Shown piece after piece: positions 17,421 to 26,606 of a DNA stretch of 64,000 nt (the stretch's first letter is position 1; every line of letters begins with the position of its first letter). The position numbers and the translations under genes were made by a program. Under the pieces are notes generated by a model, which did no database searches, was not told the origin of the DNA, and saw only the letters and a program-made list of their open reading frames with translations. Source of the stretch: Novosphingobium mangrovisedimenti (lineage in GTDB: Bacteria > Pseudomonadota > Alphaproteobacteria > Sphingomonadales > Sphingomonadaceae); contig NZ_JANZXA010000002.1 in NCBI RefSeq assembly GCF_025153475.1, positions 372,001 through 436,000 on the forward strand, in the 5' to 3' direction.

Positions 17421-19901
17421 ATGAGCCTGCAACGGCGTCTTCCACTCGGTAGCAGTGCGCTGGCGCTCAGCGCGCTGGTAACGGCTGCCGCGATCTATGC
17501 GGGCACGCAGACCGAACCGGCGCTGGCCGACGCCTCTGCGCTCATGCCCGCAACGCCCGCCGAACAGGCAGCGATGATCGAGCCCATGCTCGATAAGTAC
17601 TGCTCGCGCTGCCACAACGATTTCGACATGGTCGCCGATCTCTCGGTGGACGACCTGCGCGCGGACGACATCCGCACCGGCCGCCATGCCGACGCGTGGG
17701 AGAAAATCCTGCGCCGCGTCGCCGCCGGGGAAATGCCTCCGCATTCCAAGCCCCAGCCCGATCCGGCAACGCGCGCAGCCTTCGTGCGCTGGCTCGACAG
17801 TTCGCGCGCGGGCTACGCCGCCGCCAACCCCGATCCGGGCCATGCCACGCTGCGCCGTCTCAATCGCTTCGAATACGCCAATGCCGTTCGCGACCTGCTG
17901 GCGCTCGACGTCGATTTCAGCCGTGAACTGCCGCAGGACAATTCGGGCTACGGCTTCGACAACATTGCCGACGTCCTCACCGTCTCGCCCACGCTGATGG
18001 AACGCTACGTCGCGGTAGCGGGCAAGGTCGGCCGCCTGGCAACCGGGCTCACCTCGCGCCGCGAATTCGTGACGACCTATCAGGTCCCCAAGGACGGCTC
18101 GGTGAAGAACGCGGGCGTTCCCGCCTACAACGAGCGGGCCAGCGCCGATCTTCCCCTCGCCTCGCGCGGGGGCGGTGCCTTCCGCTATTTCGCGCGCTAC
18201 GATGGCGAATACGACATCGCCGCCTGGCTCAACTCGAACACCAACAACGAAACCGACCGCCTCACCGAGGACCGCTACAGCGCGCGCGTGCCGATGAAGG
18301 CGGGCTCGCATCTCGTGGGCCTCTCGTTCCGGCGCCGGATCTGGCCCGACGAGAGCGTCCAGACGCTGCACAACACCACCGATGCCGTGCCGCTCCCGCT
18401 CGATCCGCCGAAGATGCTTCCGCTCGATGTCTGGGTGGACGGCAAGCGTGTGCAGACGCTGGAGGTGCCCTCCTACCGCATGCACGAGCGCTATTCGCAG
18501 CAGAACTTCCCGCGCGACGTGCTGCAGATCGACGTGGCCGGCCCCTACAACGCCATGGGCGTGCCGGATACGCCCAGCCGTCGCGCGATCTTCACGTGTC
18601 ATCCCAAAAAGGCATCGCAGGAAGAAGCCTGTGCGCACCAGATCGTCTCTACGCTGGCCCGCCGCGCCTGGCGCCGCCCGGTCGGTGGGTTCGACATCGC
18701 CCCGCTCATGCGCATCTATGCCGGGGAGCGCACGGCGTCCGACTTCGAGCATGGCGTGGAAGCCGCGATCGAAGCGATCCTCGTCTCGCCCGAATTCCTG
18801 TTCGTGGTCGAGAGCGATCCCTCGGGCAGCCTGCCCGGCAGCGTCCACGCGATCTCCGACCTCGAACTCGCCACGCGCCTCTCGCTGTTCCTGTGGAGCA
18901 GCATTCCCGACGAGCGGCTGCTCTCGCTCGCCGAGGAGGGCAAGCTCCACGAGCCTGCCGTACTCGATGCCGAGATCGACCGCATGCTGCGCGATCCGAG
19001 GGCGAAGGCGCTGACCGAGAATTTCGCCGGCCAGTGGCTCTACTTGCGCAATCTCGACCAGCAGCGCCCCGACATCGACGTGTTCCCCGGTTTCGACACG
19101 CGGCTCAAGCAGGCCATGGCGACCGAGACGCGCATGTTCTTCGCCAGCGTGCTGCACGCCAACCGCCCGGTGACGGACTTCATCGAGGCCGACTACACCT
19201 TCCTCAACCAGCGTCTTGCCAAACATTACGGCATCCCCGGCGTTGTCGGCACGGCCTTCCGCAAGGTGAGCCTCAAGCCCGAATGGCATCGCGGCGGCCT
19301 GCTGGGGCAGGCGAGCGTCCTTACGGTCACGTCCTACAACAACCACACCTCGGTGGTGCGCCGCGGCAAGTGGATCCTCGACAATATCCTCGCCTCGCCG
19401 CCACCGCCGCCACCCGCCAATGTGCCCGCGCTCAAGGCCGAACACGATGGCCGCCTGCTGAGCGCGCGCGAACAGCTTGAACTGCATCGCTCCGATCCGA
19501 ACTGCGCTTCCTGCCACGTCAAGATGGACCCGCTCGGCTTCGCGCTGGAGAACTTCGACGCGGTCGGCGCGTGGCGTACCGTCGATGCGGGCCAGACGAT
19601 CGACAGCGGCGCGGTGCTCCCCGACGGCACGAAGTTCGCCGGCATCACCGGACTCCAGCAGATCCTGATGGACCGCAAGAACGAGTTCGCCCGCGCCTTC
19701 ACCGAGCGCCTGATGACCTATGCGCTGGCCCGCGGCGTCGGCGCGCAGGACATGCCGGCCGTGCGCGAGATCGCCAGCCATGCCGCCGCAGATGGCTATC
19801 GCGTGCACACGATCGTCAAGGGCATCGCCGCCAGCCCGGCCTTCACCATGCGCAGGACGCCCGAACCCTTCAAGGCCGCCTACGGGAGCCCCCTGAAATG
19901 A
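17421..19901 (+). CDS. DUF1587/DUF1592/DUF1588/DUF1585 c-type cytochrome
   Basis: This 826-residue exported protein has an N-terminal signal segment (about 1-37, ending near ADASA). A c-type haem site CSRCH (residues 61-65) is followed by the planctomycete-type multi-domain array: DUF1587 (LRRLNRFEYANAVRDLL), DUF1592, DUF1588 and a C-terminal DUF1585. A second CASCH (695-699) lies in DPNCASCHVKMDPLGFALENFDAVGAWR. Proteins with this array occur next to DUF1552 genes in Planctomycetes and some Proteobacteria, and no enzymatic role is established. It overlaps the DUF1552 gene by 4 bp and heads a five-gene operon. Two haem sites make electron transfer likely. Confidence 0.9.
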   Translation: MSLQRRLPLGSSALALSALVTAAAIYAGTQTEPALADASALMPATPAEQAAMIEPMLDKYCSRCHNDFDMVADLSVDDLRADDIRTGRHADAWEKILRRVAAGEMPPHSKPQPDPATRAAFVRWLDSSRAGYAAANPDPGHATLRRLNRFEYANAVRDLLALDVDFSRELPQDNSGYGFDNIADVLTVSPTLMERYVAVAGKVGRLATGLTSRREFVTTYQVPKDGSVKNAGVPAYNERASADLPLASRGGGAFRYFARYDGEYDIAAWLNSNTNNETDRLTEDRYSARVPMKAGSHLVGLSFRRRIWPDESVQTLHNTTDAVPLPLDPPKMLPLDVWVDGKRVQTLEVPSYRMHERYSQQNFPRDVLQIDVAGPYNAMGVPDTPSRRAIFTCHPKKASQEEACAHQIVSTLARRAWRRPVGGFDIAPLMRIYAGERTASDFEHGVEAAIEAILVSPEFLFVVESDPSGSLPGSVHAISDLELATRLSLFLWSSIPDERLLSLAEEGKLHEPAVLDAEIDRMLRDPRAKALTENFAGQWLYLRNLDQQRPDIDVFPGFDTRLKQAMATETRMFFASVLHANRPVTDFIEADYTFLNQRLAKHYGIPGVVGTAFRKVSLKPEWHRGGLLGQASVLTVTSYNNHTSVVRRGKWILDNILASPPPPPPANVPALKAEHDGRLLSAREQLELHRSDPNCASCHVKMDPLGFALENFDAVGAWRTVDAGQTIDSGAVLPDGTKFAGITGLQQILMDRKNEFARAFTERLMTYALARGVGAQDMPAVREIASHAAADGYRVHTIVKGIAASPAFTMRRTPEPFKAAYGSPLK

Positions 19902-21238
19902 TGATCACCCGCAAGCCCCTTTCCCGCCGCACGATCCTGCGCGGTGCAGGCACGGCAATGGCGCTGCCTTTCCTTGAGGCGATGATGTCCAGCGCCCGGG
20001 CGGCCGACATCGCGCAGCGGCCCAAGCGGCTCCAGGTGTTCTACTCGCCCAACGGCATGACCATGCCCGAATATCGGCCGACCGGCGAAGGCGCCGATTT
20101 CACGCTGCCAACGACGCTGGAACCGCTCGCACCGCACAAGGACACAATCGCCGTTATAACGGGGCTGGGCCATCCGCAGGCGGCGGCGATGGGCGATGCA
20201 CCCGCCGGTCATGGCCGGTCTTGCCCCGCCTTCCTCACCGGTGCGCACGCCAGGCAGACCGAAGGACCGGACATCCGCTGCGGCGTGTCGATGGATCAGG
20301 TCTTCGCCGCGCATCTGGGCGATGCCACGCAGATCCCGTCGATGGAACTGAGCGTCGACCTGCCGAGCATGGCGGGAAGCTGCGACATCAACTATTCCTG
20401 CGCCTATACCAACGGCATCTCCTGGCTGACGCCGACCGTGCCGCTGCCCGTCACCGCCAACCCGCGCGCCGTGTTCGAGCGGCTGTTCGGCGACGGCGAG
20501 GCGCTCGACGAGAAAAGCCGCCTCGCCCGGCTGCGCAAGCAGGCCTCGATCCTCGACTTCGTGATGGAAGACACCGCGCGTCTTTCCGGCAAGCTGGGCA
20601 TGGGCGACCGGCACAAGCTCGAAGAATACCTCGATGCCACCCGCGCCATCGAAAAGCGCATCCAGCGCGCCGAAAGCTCTCCGCCGCCCGCACAGGCGGC
20701 GGCCATGACCCAGCCCGCGGGCATTCCGGACGACTTCGCCGAGCACGTGAAGCTGATGATCGACCTGCAGGTGCTGGCGATGCAGGCGGACATCACCCGC
20801 GTCGGCACCTTCATGATCGGCCGCGAGCTTTCCAACCGCACCTACCCCGAGATCGGCGTGCCGGATTCGCACCACATGCTCAGCCACCACGGCGACAACC
20901 CGGACAAGATGGCCAGGCTGGCGAAGATCAATCGCTACCACATGGAATTCTTCGCCTATGCCCTGCAGCGGATGAAGGAGACGAAGGACGGCGAAGGCAG
21001 CCTGTTCGATCGCACGCTGGTCATTCGCGGCTCGGCCTTCGGCGATTCCAACAAGCACGACTACATGGACCTGCCGGTCGTAGCCTCGGGCGGTCTGATC
21101 AGGGGCGGGCGCCACGTGAAGGTGGAACAGGGCACGACGATGTCCAACCTGCTGCTGGCCGGGCTCAACCTGCTCGACGTGCCCGCGACCAGTTTCGGAG
21201 ACAGCACCGCACCGCTTCGGGAACTGGCCGGTGCATAA
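19898..21238 (+). CDS. DUF1552 exported protein (Tat-type signal)
   Basis: This 446-residue DUF1552 protein has a twin-arginine leader around Arg10-Arg11 (SRRTILRGAGTAMALPFLEAM) ending near ARAAD. The mature part has the family landmarks VFYSPNGM, GHGRSCPAFLTG and SHHGDNPDKM. The His-rich C-terminal half and Tat signal suggest a folded, possibly metal-bound periplasmic enzyme, related in style to DUF1501/sulfatase-fold proteins. ATG 19898 overlaps the upstream stop as ATGA, and the stop overlaps the ankyrin gene by 8 bp. DUF1552 and DUF1592-type proteins are constant genomic partners; their joint function is unknown. Confidence 0.9.
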   Translation: MMITRKPLSRRTILRGAGTAMALPFLEAMMSSARAADIAQRPKRLQVFYSPNGMTMPEYRPTGEGADFTLPTTLEPLAPHKDTIAVITGLGHPQAAAMGDAPAGHGRSCPAFLTGAHARQTEGPDIRCGVSMDQVFAAHLGDATQIPSMELSVDLPSMAGSCDINYSCAYTNGISWLTPTVPLPVTANPRAVFERLFGDGEALDEKSRLARLRKQASILDFVMEDTARLSGKLGMGDRHKLEEYLDATRAIEKRIQRAESSPPPAQAAAMTQPAGIPDDFAEHVKLMIDLQVLAMQADITRVGTFMIGRELSNRTYPEIGVPDSHHMLSHHGDNPDKMARLAKINRYHMEFFAYALQRMKETKDGEGSLFDRTLVIRGSAFGDSNKHDYMDLPVVASGGLIRGGRHVKVEQGTTMSNLLLAGLNLLDVPATSFGDSTAPLRELAGA

Positions 21239-22574
21239 GCTGGGTCTCGCCCTGACGATGGCTCTCGCCGCTTTCCCGGCAGGCGCCGGAGCACGGCCCC
21301 AGGTCGATGCCGATGTCCTGGCCCGCGCGATTGCCGCGGACGATGTCGCCGGCGCCGTCGCGGCGCTGGAAGGCGGGGCCGATGCCAACGCGCAGCTGGC
21401 CTATGGCGAAAGCCCGCTGTCCCGCGCGATCGAGACGCAGGACCCGGCCATGGTCCTGGCCCTGCTGGAGCACGGTGCGAAACCGGACGCCGCAGACGCC
21501 GAGGGGCTGTCTCCCCTCGCGCTGGCCTGCGAGCGCGGCAACGGAACCATTGTCGGCGCGCTGCTGGACCATCATGCCAGCCTCGGCAGAGCCGCGCCCG
21601 ACGGCACCACGCCGCTTGCCGTCTGCGCCCGGTTCGCGCCGGCGGACACGGTCTCCCGCATGCTGGCCATGGGCGCGAAGGCCGACAGCGCCGATGCGCG
21701 CGGGCAGACGCCGCTGATGTGGGCCGCATCGTCGGGCAACGTCGAAGCCATGGCCGCGCTGCTCAAGGCCGGCGCGCAAATCGACCGGGTCACCGACGGC
21801 GGCTTCACGCCGCTGTTCTTCGCGATCAAGAGCGGCGTGCCGGAAGCCACGCGGATGCTGCTCGATGCCGGCGCGGACGCATCCCGTCGCGGTCCGGAAA
21901 ACACCAGCGCGCTGCAGATCGCGCTCTACCAGAAGAACTGGGGCGCGGCCGCCATGCTCGCCCGGCGCGGGGCCGACCTTTCCGAGATCGACCGCAACGG
22001 CAACCGCCCGCTCCACGTCGCCGCGGCGGCGGGCGACACCGATCTGATTTCCGTGCTTCTGGCCAAGGGCGCCGACGTCGACGGGCTGACCGGCCCTTCG
22101 CGGATCAAGTGGGTGACGGAGGCCAACTTCGGCATGCCGCCCCCGCCGGTCCCGCCCACGCCGCCGCTGCTCGTGGCCGCGCAGAACGGCCAGGTGGACG
22201 CCATGAAGCTGCTGGTGAAGGCCGGCGCGAACACCGCCTTCGTCGCCGGGAACGGCACGAACGTGGTACTCGCCGCCGCGCATGGCCACAGCGCCGACGC
22301 GCTCGACTATGCGCTAGGCCTGACTCCGGACGTCAATGTCGTCGATGGCAGTGGCGCAACGCCTCTGCACATTGTACTGAACGGGGGTATGCACCCCCAA
22401 CTGGAATCGATGTTGCGCGTTCTGGCCAGCCACGATGCCCGCACCGACATTCCCAACAAGTACGGCGCCACGGCCGCGCAGATGGCCGACAAGGGCCTCA
22501 CGACGGTACGCACGGTCTACCGGCACGTCTTCACAGGCGGGCCGGCCCCGCGGCTGACCGCATTGCAGAACTGA
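21231..22574 (+). CDS. Exported ankyrin-repeat protein
   Basis: This 447-residue protein starts at GTG 21231 with a signal peptide (about 1-22, LGLALTMALAAFPAGAGA). It then has around ten ankyrin units with recognisable GQTPLMWAASSGNVEAMAALLKAGA and GNRPLHVAAAAGDTDLISVLLAKGAD repeats. A proline-rich insert (PPPPVPPTPP, about residue 303-313) interrupts the array. It is probably a periplasmic scaffold for the redox proteins around it. The start overlaps the DUF1552 stop by 8 bp. Confidence 0.88.
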   Translation: MHKLGLALTMALAAFPAGAGARPQVDADVLARAIAADDVAGAVAALEGGADANAQLAYGESPLSRAIETQDPAMVLALLEHGAKPDAADAEGLSPLALACERGNGTIVGALLDHHASLGRAAPDGTTPLAVCARFAPADTVSRMLAMGAKADSADARGQTPLMWAASSGNVEAMAALLKAGAQIDRVTDGGFTPLFFAIKSGVPEATRMLLDAGADASRRGPENTSALQIALYQKNWGAAAMLARRGADLSEIDRNGNRPLHVAAAAGDTDLISVLLAKGADVDGLTGPSRIKWVTEANFGMPPPPVPPTPPLLVAAQNGQVDAMKLLVKAGANTAFVAGNGTNVVLAAAHGHSADALDYALGLTPDVNVVDGSGATPLHIVLNGGMHPQLESMLRVLASHDARTDIPNKYGATAAQMADKGLTTVRTVYRHVFTGGPAPRLTALQN

Positions 22575-22605
22575 TTTTCCGTCCATGCTAACACAGGATG
22601 ACCGC

Positions 22606-23082
22606 ATGAAACGAATGAAGCCCCTCGCTCTCGCCGCCGTCGGCGTTCTCGGCCTCGCTGCACTGGCGGGTGGCGCGACGCTGGCCACCGCCGCGTCTTC
22701 CGCCAGCACCGCCATCACGGCACGGCAGGCCAACTTCAAGAAGATGGGCGGCGCCATGAAGACACTGAAGGACGAACTGAGCGGCGGCGCGGACAAGGCC
22801 AAGATGATCGCGGCAGCCAAGACGATCGCGGCGGCCGGACGCAAGCAGGGCGATCTGTTTCCCGCCGGCACCGGCCCCTCGTCCGGCGCCAAGACCGATG
22901 CTCTCGCCGCCATCTGGTCCGACCGTGCGACCTTCGACGCGGGCATGAAGAAGATGATTGCCGAGGCCGACAAGCTCGCGGCGGTCGCCGGTAGCGGCGA
23001 TGCATCGGCCATCCGCGCCCAGTTCACGGCGACCGGCAAGTCCTGCGGCGCTTGCCATCGCCAGTTCCGCGCCGACAACTAA
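22606..23082 (+). CDS. Cytochrome c' (class II cytochrome c)
   Basis: This 158-residue periplasmic cytochrome has a cleavable leader (about 1-31), a four-helix body beginning ITARQANFKKMGGAMK, and the C-terminal haem attachment site CGACH (147-151) typical of class II cytochromes. The start at MKRMKPLALA has AGGA 7 nt upstream and is preferred over the in-frame ATG 21 bp earlier. Cytochromes c' carry electrons or bind NO. Here it probably links the DUF1592 cytochrome with the membrane cytochrome b encoded next. Confidence 0.9.
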   Translation: MKRMKPLALAAVGVLGLAALAGGATLATAASSASTAITARQANFKKMGGAMKTLKDELSGGADKAKMIAAAKTIAAAGRKQGDLFPAGTGPSSGAKTDALAAIWSDRATFDAGMKKMIAEADKLAAVAGSGDASAIRAQFTATGKSCGACHRQFRADN

Positions 23083-23098
23083 GACAGCAGGTATCCCG

Positions 23099-23779
23099 AT
23101 GACCGAGAGCCCCATCGCCGGATCGACCCGAGTCTGGGATCTCCCGGTCCGCCTGTTCCACTGGCTGCTTGTCCCCCTCATCGCGTTCTCGTGGTGGAGC
23201 GGCGAGGAGCACTACATGGATTGGCACCGCCTTTCGGGATACGCCATCCTCGCGCTGCTGGTGTTCCGCATCTGGTGGGGCTTCGCAGGCTCGCGCACGG
23301 CCCGCTTCGGGCAGTTCGTGCGCAGCCCCGGCACCGTGCTTGCCTATGCAAAGACGCTGGGATCGCGATCCGCCCACGCCGCCGACGGGCATAACCCGCT
23401 CGGCGGCTGGAGCGTGATCGCGATGCTGGCCGTGCTCGTCACGATGGTCGTTGCCGGGCTCTTTGCAGTGGATGTGGACGGCTTCGAATCCGGGCCGCTG
23501 GCAGACTACGTGACTTTCGATCAGGGGCGTGCCGCCGCCGAATTCCACGAGACGGTGTTCAACGCGATCGTCGCGCTGGTCGCGCTGCACGTCGCCGCGA
23601 TCGTCTTCTATCTCGGTTTCAAGCGTCTCAACCTCGTGCGCCCGATGATTACCGGACGGCGCGCCAGAGCTGCGGGCGAAGCGGCGGCGGACGTGCGCTG
23701 GTCTCCGCTTCTGGCGCTGGTCGGGCTGGTCCTTGCCGGTGCGATAGCCTGGGCCGTCTCCACCGGCTTCCGCTTCTAG
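23099..23779 (+). CDS. Cytochrome b561-type membrane protein
   Basis: This 226-residue integral membrane dihaem cytochrome b has about four or five transmembrane helices. The expected haem-ligand histidines are visible: His21 (RLFHWLL), His43 (DWHRLSGY), His150 (AEFHETVF) and His164 (ALHVAAIVF). Such proteins exchange electrons between the quinone pool and periplasmic cytochromes. It is the last gene of the DUF1592-DUF1552-ankyrin-cyt c' operon, starting 16 bp after the cytochrome c' stop. Its TAG stop shares a CTAG with the stop of the convergent permease gene. Confidence 0.9.
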   Translation: MTESPIAGSTRVWDLPVRLFHWLLVPLIAFSWWSGEEHYMDWHRLSGYAILALLVFRIWWGFAGSRTARFGQFVRSPGTVLAYAKTLGSRSAHAADGHNPLGGWSVIAMLAVLVTMVVAGLFAVDVDGFESGPLADYVTFDQGRAAAEFHETVFNAIVALVALHVAAIVFYLGFKRLNLVRPMITGRRARAAGEAAADVRWSPLLALVGLVLAGAIAWAVSTGFRF

Positions 23780-25224
23780 GCCGACACCCGCTCTTCGGTG
23801 CGGCCCGGCACCACCAGATTGAGCACGACGGCCAGCGCCGCCGCGGGCAGCACGCCCGAACCCAGCAGTACGCGCAGGGTCTCGGGCAGGTGCTTGAGCG
23901 ATTCCGGCTCAAGCTGAAGCCCCAGCGCCAGCGACAGCGATACGCCGAAGATCAGCATGTTGCGCTGGGTCCACTCCACGCTCGACAGCATCGAGAGCGC
24001 GGCCGACGCCACCATCCCGAACATCACGATCACGCCGCCGCCCAGAACCTCGATCGGGATCGTGGTGACGACTGCGCCGATCTTCGGCACGAGGCCGCAC
24101 AGGATCAGGAAAACCGCACCGACCGTGACGATATGGCGGCTCATGACGCCGGTGATCGCGATCAGGCCGACGTTCTGGCTGAAACTGGTGTTGGGCAGCG
24201 CGCCGAACACAGCCGCGATGGCCGTGCCGAAACCATCAGCGAACGTAGCGCCCGACAGCTCGCGATCCGTCGCTTCCCTGCCCGCGCCGCCCTCGCAGAT
24301 GCCGGAGACGTCGCCCACGGTCTCGATCGCCGAAACGACGCCCATCAGGCAGAAACCGAGGATGGCGGATGCCGACAACGCGAAGCCGAAATGGAACGGA
24401 CTGGGCACCATGAACCACCCGACGGTCTCCACCGGCTCCAGCGAGATCCTGCCCATCATCGCCGCTACGGCATAGCCCACGCACAGGCCGATCAGGACCG
24501 AGGCCGTGGACCAGATCCCCCGCGCGAAGAAGCTGAGCGCCAGCGTCGTCGCGGCAACGGTGCCGGCCAGCAGCCAGCTGCCCGCCGCGCCGTAGCTATC
24601 CGTGCCCACAGCCGGAACGCCCCCCGCCGCGTACTGAACGCCCACGCGCATGAGCGACAGGCCGATCATCAGCACGACGAGACCGGTCACCATCGGCGGA
24701 AGCGCAAAGCGAATACGGCCGACGAAAAAACTCAGAACCATGTGGAACAGGCCGCCGAATATGGCGGCCGTGGTGAGAGCGGCCATAGCGGCCACGCCCT
24801 GCCCAGCAACGATCGGGATCATCACCGGCAGGAAGGCGAAGCTCGTACCCTGCACGATCGGAAGGCGCGCGCCCATGGGGCCGGCACCGATGGTCTGGAA
24901 CAGCGTGGCGACGCCCGCGAAGAGCATCGACATCTGGATCATGTAGATCATCTCGCTCGGATCGGGCGAGCCATAGCCAAACCCCGCCGCCCCTGCGACG
25001 ATGATCGCCGGCGCGAGGTTACTGACGAACATCGCGAGCACGTGCTGGATGCCAAGCGGGATCGCCATCGCCATTCCGGGGAAATAGTCGGGATCGCGCG
25101 CCTGCTCGGGCGACATCACGCCGCGGTACGAGCTGCCCGACGGGACAGGGCCGCCGTCTTCCAGAAGCTGCGGCATGCTGCTCATAGGCAATCCTTCTGC
25201 GCAAGTGGCCTGGGCGTCTGTCAT
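23776..25224 (-). CDS. NCS2-family urate/xanthine permease
   Basis: This 482-residue member of the nucleobase-cation symporter 2 family has about twelve to fourteen hydrophobic segments. The substrate-determining loop reads NTSFSQNVGLIAITGV. QNVG rather than QNNG is the form seen in urate-type carriers such as UacT, so urate or xanthine uptake is likely. The N-terminal 40 residues are cytoplasmic and include SSYRGVMSPEQARDPDYFPG. ATG 25224 overlaps the deaminase stop as ATGA; an in-frame ATG 13 codons later is possible. It is the last gene of the 32.0-23.8 kb purine group. Confidence 0.9.
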   Translation of the reverse strand: MTDAQATCAEGLPMSSMPQLLEDGGPVPSGSSYRGVMSPEQARDPDYFPGMAMAIPLGIQHVLAMFVSNLAPAIIVAGAAGFGYGSPDPSEMIYMIQMSMLFAGVATLFQTIGAGPMGARLPIVQGTSFAFLPVMIPIVAGQGVAAMAALTTAAIFGGLFHMVLSFFVGRIRFALPPMVTGLVVLMIGLSLMRVGVQYAAGGVPAVGTDSYGAAGSWLLAGTVAATTLALSFFARGIWSTASVLIGLCVGYAVAAMMGRISLEPVETVGWFMVPSPFHFGFALSASAILGFCLMGVVSAIETVGDVSGICEGGAGREATDRELSGATFADGFGTAIAAVFGALPNTSFSQNVGLIAITGVMSRHIVTVGAVFLILCGLVPKIGAVVTTIPIEVLGGGVIVMFGMVASAALSMLSSVEWTQRNMLIFGVSLSLALGLQLEPESLKHLPETLRVLLGSGVLPAAALAVVLNLVVPGRTEERVSA

Positions 25225-26582
25225 GAGAGTTCCATCAGGTGGGACAGCGAGCGTTGGGCGGCCTCGACGACCTGCGCTCGCTCCACAGTCGCCAGTTCGC
25301 CGCCGCGCACCACCGCGCGCCCGTCCACGAACACGTCGCGCGCGCCGCCGGGCGGGCTGAGCAGAAGGCCGGCGACCTTGTCCCACGCCCCGGTGGAAGG
25401 AACGTCGGTCATGTCCCAGATGACGAAATCGGCACGCTTTCCCTTTTCGAGCGAACCGCAGTCGTCACGCCCCAGCACCTCGGCCCCGCCGCGCGTCGCC
25501 AGCCACAGCGCCTCGCGCGGATCGAAGCTGTCGGCGCCCAGCTTCACGCGCTGCAGCAACAGCGCCTGCCGCGCCTCGTTGAGCAGGTGGCCGCTGTCGT
25601 TGGAGGCCGAACCGTCCACCCCCAGCCCGACCGGCACCCCGGCATCGATCATCGCCCGCACCGGCGCGATGCCCGAACCGAGGCGGCAATTCGAACAGGG
25701 ACAGTGCGCCACGCCCGTGTGGGTGCGGGCGAACAGGCCGATCTCCTGCGCGTCGAGCTGGACGCAGTGGGCGTGCCAGACATCGGGCCCGGTCCAGCCG
25801 AGGTCCTCGGCATACTGGCCGGGGCGGCATCCGAAGCGCTCCAGCGAAAACGCCACGTCGTCCGCATCCTCGGCAAGGTGGGTGTGCATCATCACCCCCT
25901 TGTCGCGGGCCAGCAGCGCGGATTCGCGCATCAGGTCGGTGCTGACCGAAAACGGCGAGCACGGCGCGACGGCGACACGCAGCATGGCGCCATCGGCAGG
26001 ATCGTGGAACGCGTCGATCAGCCGGATCGTATCGGCCAGGATCGCGTCCTCCTCCTCGACCACGCTGTCGGGCGGTAGGCCGCCCTTGCTCTCGCCCACG
26101 CTCATCGAGCCGCGCGTAGCGTGAAAGCGCAGGCCCACCTCTCGCGCGGCGTGGATCGAATCGTCGAGCCGCACGCCTTCGGGAAACAGATAGTGGTGGT
26201 CCGAACTCATCGTGCAGCCGGACAGCGCCAGCTCGGCAAGGCCCAGTTGCGTCGCCGCGAAGACATCCTCCGGCCGGTAGCGCGCCCAGATCGGATAGAG
26301 CCGCTGGAGCCAGCCGAACAGCGAGACGTTGATCGCGCCGGGCAACGCGCGGGTCAGCGTCTGGAACAAGTGGTGGTGGGTATTGACCAGCCCCGGCGTC
26401 ACCACGCAGCCGCGGGCATCGATCACGTCATCGGCCTCGTCTGCGAAGTGCGCCAGTTCGGCGTCCATTCCGACCGCCGCGATCACCCCGTCCCGAAAGG
26501 CGATGGCGGCGCCGGCGATCTCGCTGCGCGCATCGTCCATGGTGACGAGGCAATCGGCATTGCGGACGAGCGTGAGGCCCAT
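25221..26582 (-). CDS. 8-oxoguanine deaminase (amidohydrolase superfamily)
   Basis: This 453-residue metal-dependent amidohydrolase belongs to the TRZ/ATZ group. It carries the VNTHHHLFQTLTRALPGA metal and substrate motif (about residues 68-84), SSDHHYLFPEG, HTHLAEDADD, the catalytic WHAHCVQLD and GLGVDGSASNDSGHLL. The pattern matches characterised 8-oxoguanine deaminases, which turn 8-oxoguanine into urate and ammonia. Hydroxyatrazine or S-adenosylhomocysteine deaminase relatives are less likely given the purine context. It follows the NUP-family gene by 24 bp and overlaps the permease by 4 bp. Its product would feed directly into the urate pathway at 43-45 kb. Confidence 0.88.
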   Translation of the reverse strand: MGLTLVRNADCLVTMDDARSEIAGAAIAFRDGVIAAVGMDAELAHFADEADDVIDARGCVVTPGLVNTHHHLFQTLTRALPGAINVSLFGWLQRLYPIWARYRPEDVFAATQLGLAELALSGCTMSSDHHYLFPEGVRLDDSIHAAREVGLRFHATRGSMSVGESKGGLPPDSVVEEEDAILADTIRLIDAFHDPADGAMLRVAVAPCSPFSVSTDLMRESALLARDKGVMMHTHLAEDADDVAFSLERFGCRPGQYAEDLGWTGPDVWHAHCVQLDAQEIGLFARTHTGVAHCPCSNCRLGSGIAPVRAMIDAGVPVGLGVDGSASNDSGHLLNEARQALLLQRVKLGADSFDPREALWLATRGGAEVLGRDDCGSLEKGKRADFVIWDMTDVPSTGAWDKVAGLLLSPPGGARDVFVDGRAVVRGGELATVERAQVVEAAQRSLSHLMELS

Positions 26583-26606
26583 TGCCCTATAGCCTGCCCG
26601 AAGCCG

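Noticed and set aside
17295..19808. 837-codon minus-strand frame opposite the DUF1592 cytochrome
   Set aside because: The plus-strand frame has haem motifs, a signal peptide and overlapping neighbours; the minus frame has none.
23776..23779. Shared CTAG at the convergent stops of the cytochrome b561 and permease genes
   Set aside because: A tidy palindromic overlap of two TAG stops, but such overlaps are common between convergent genes and imply no function.
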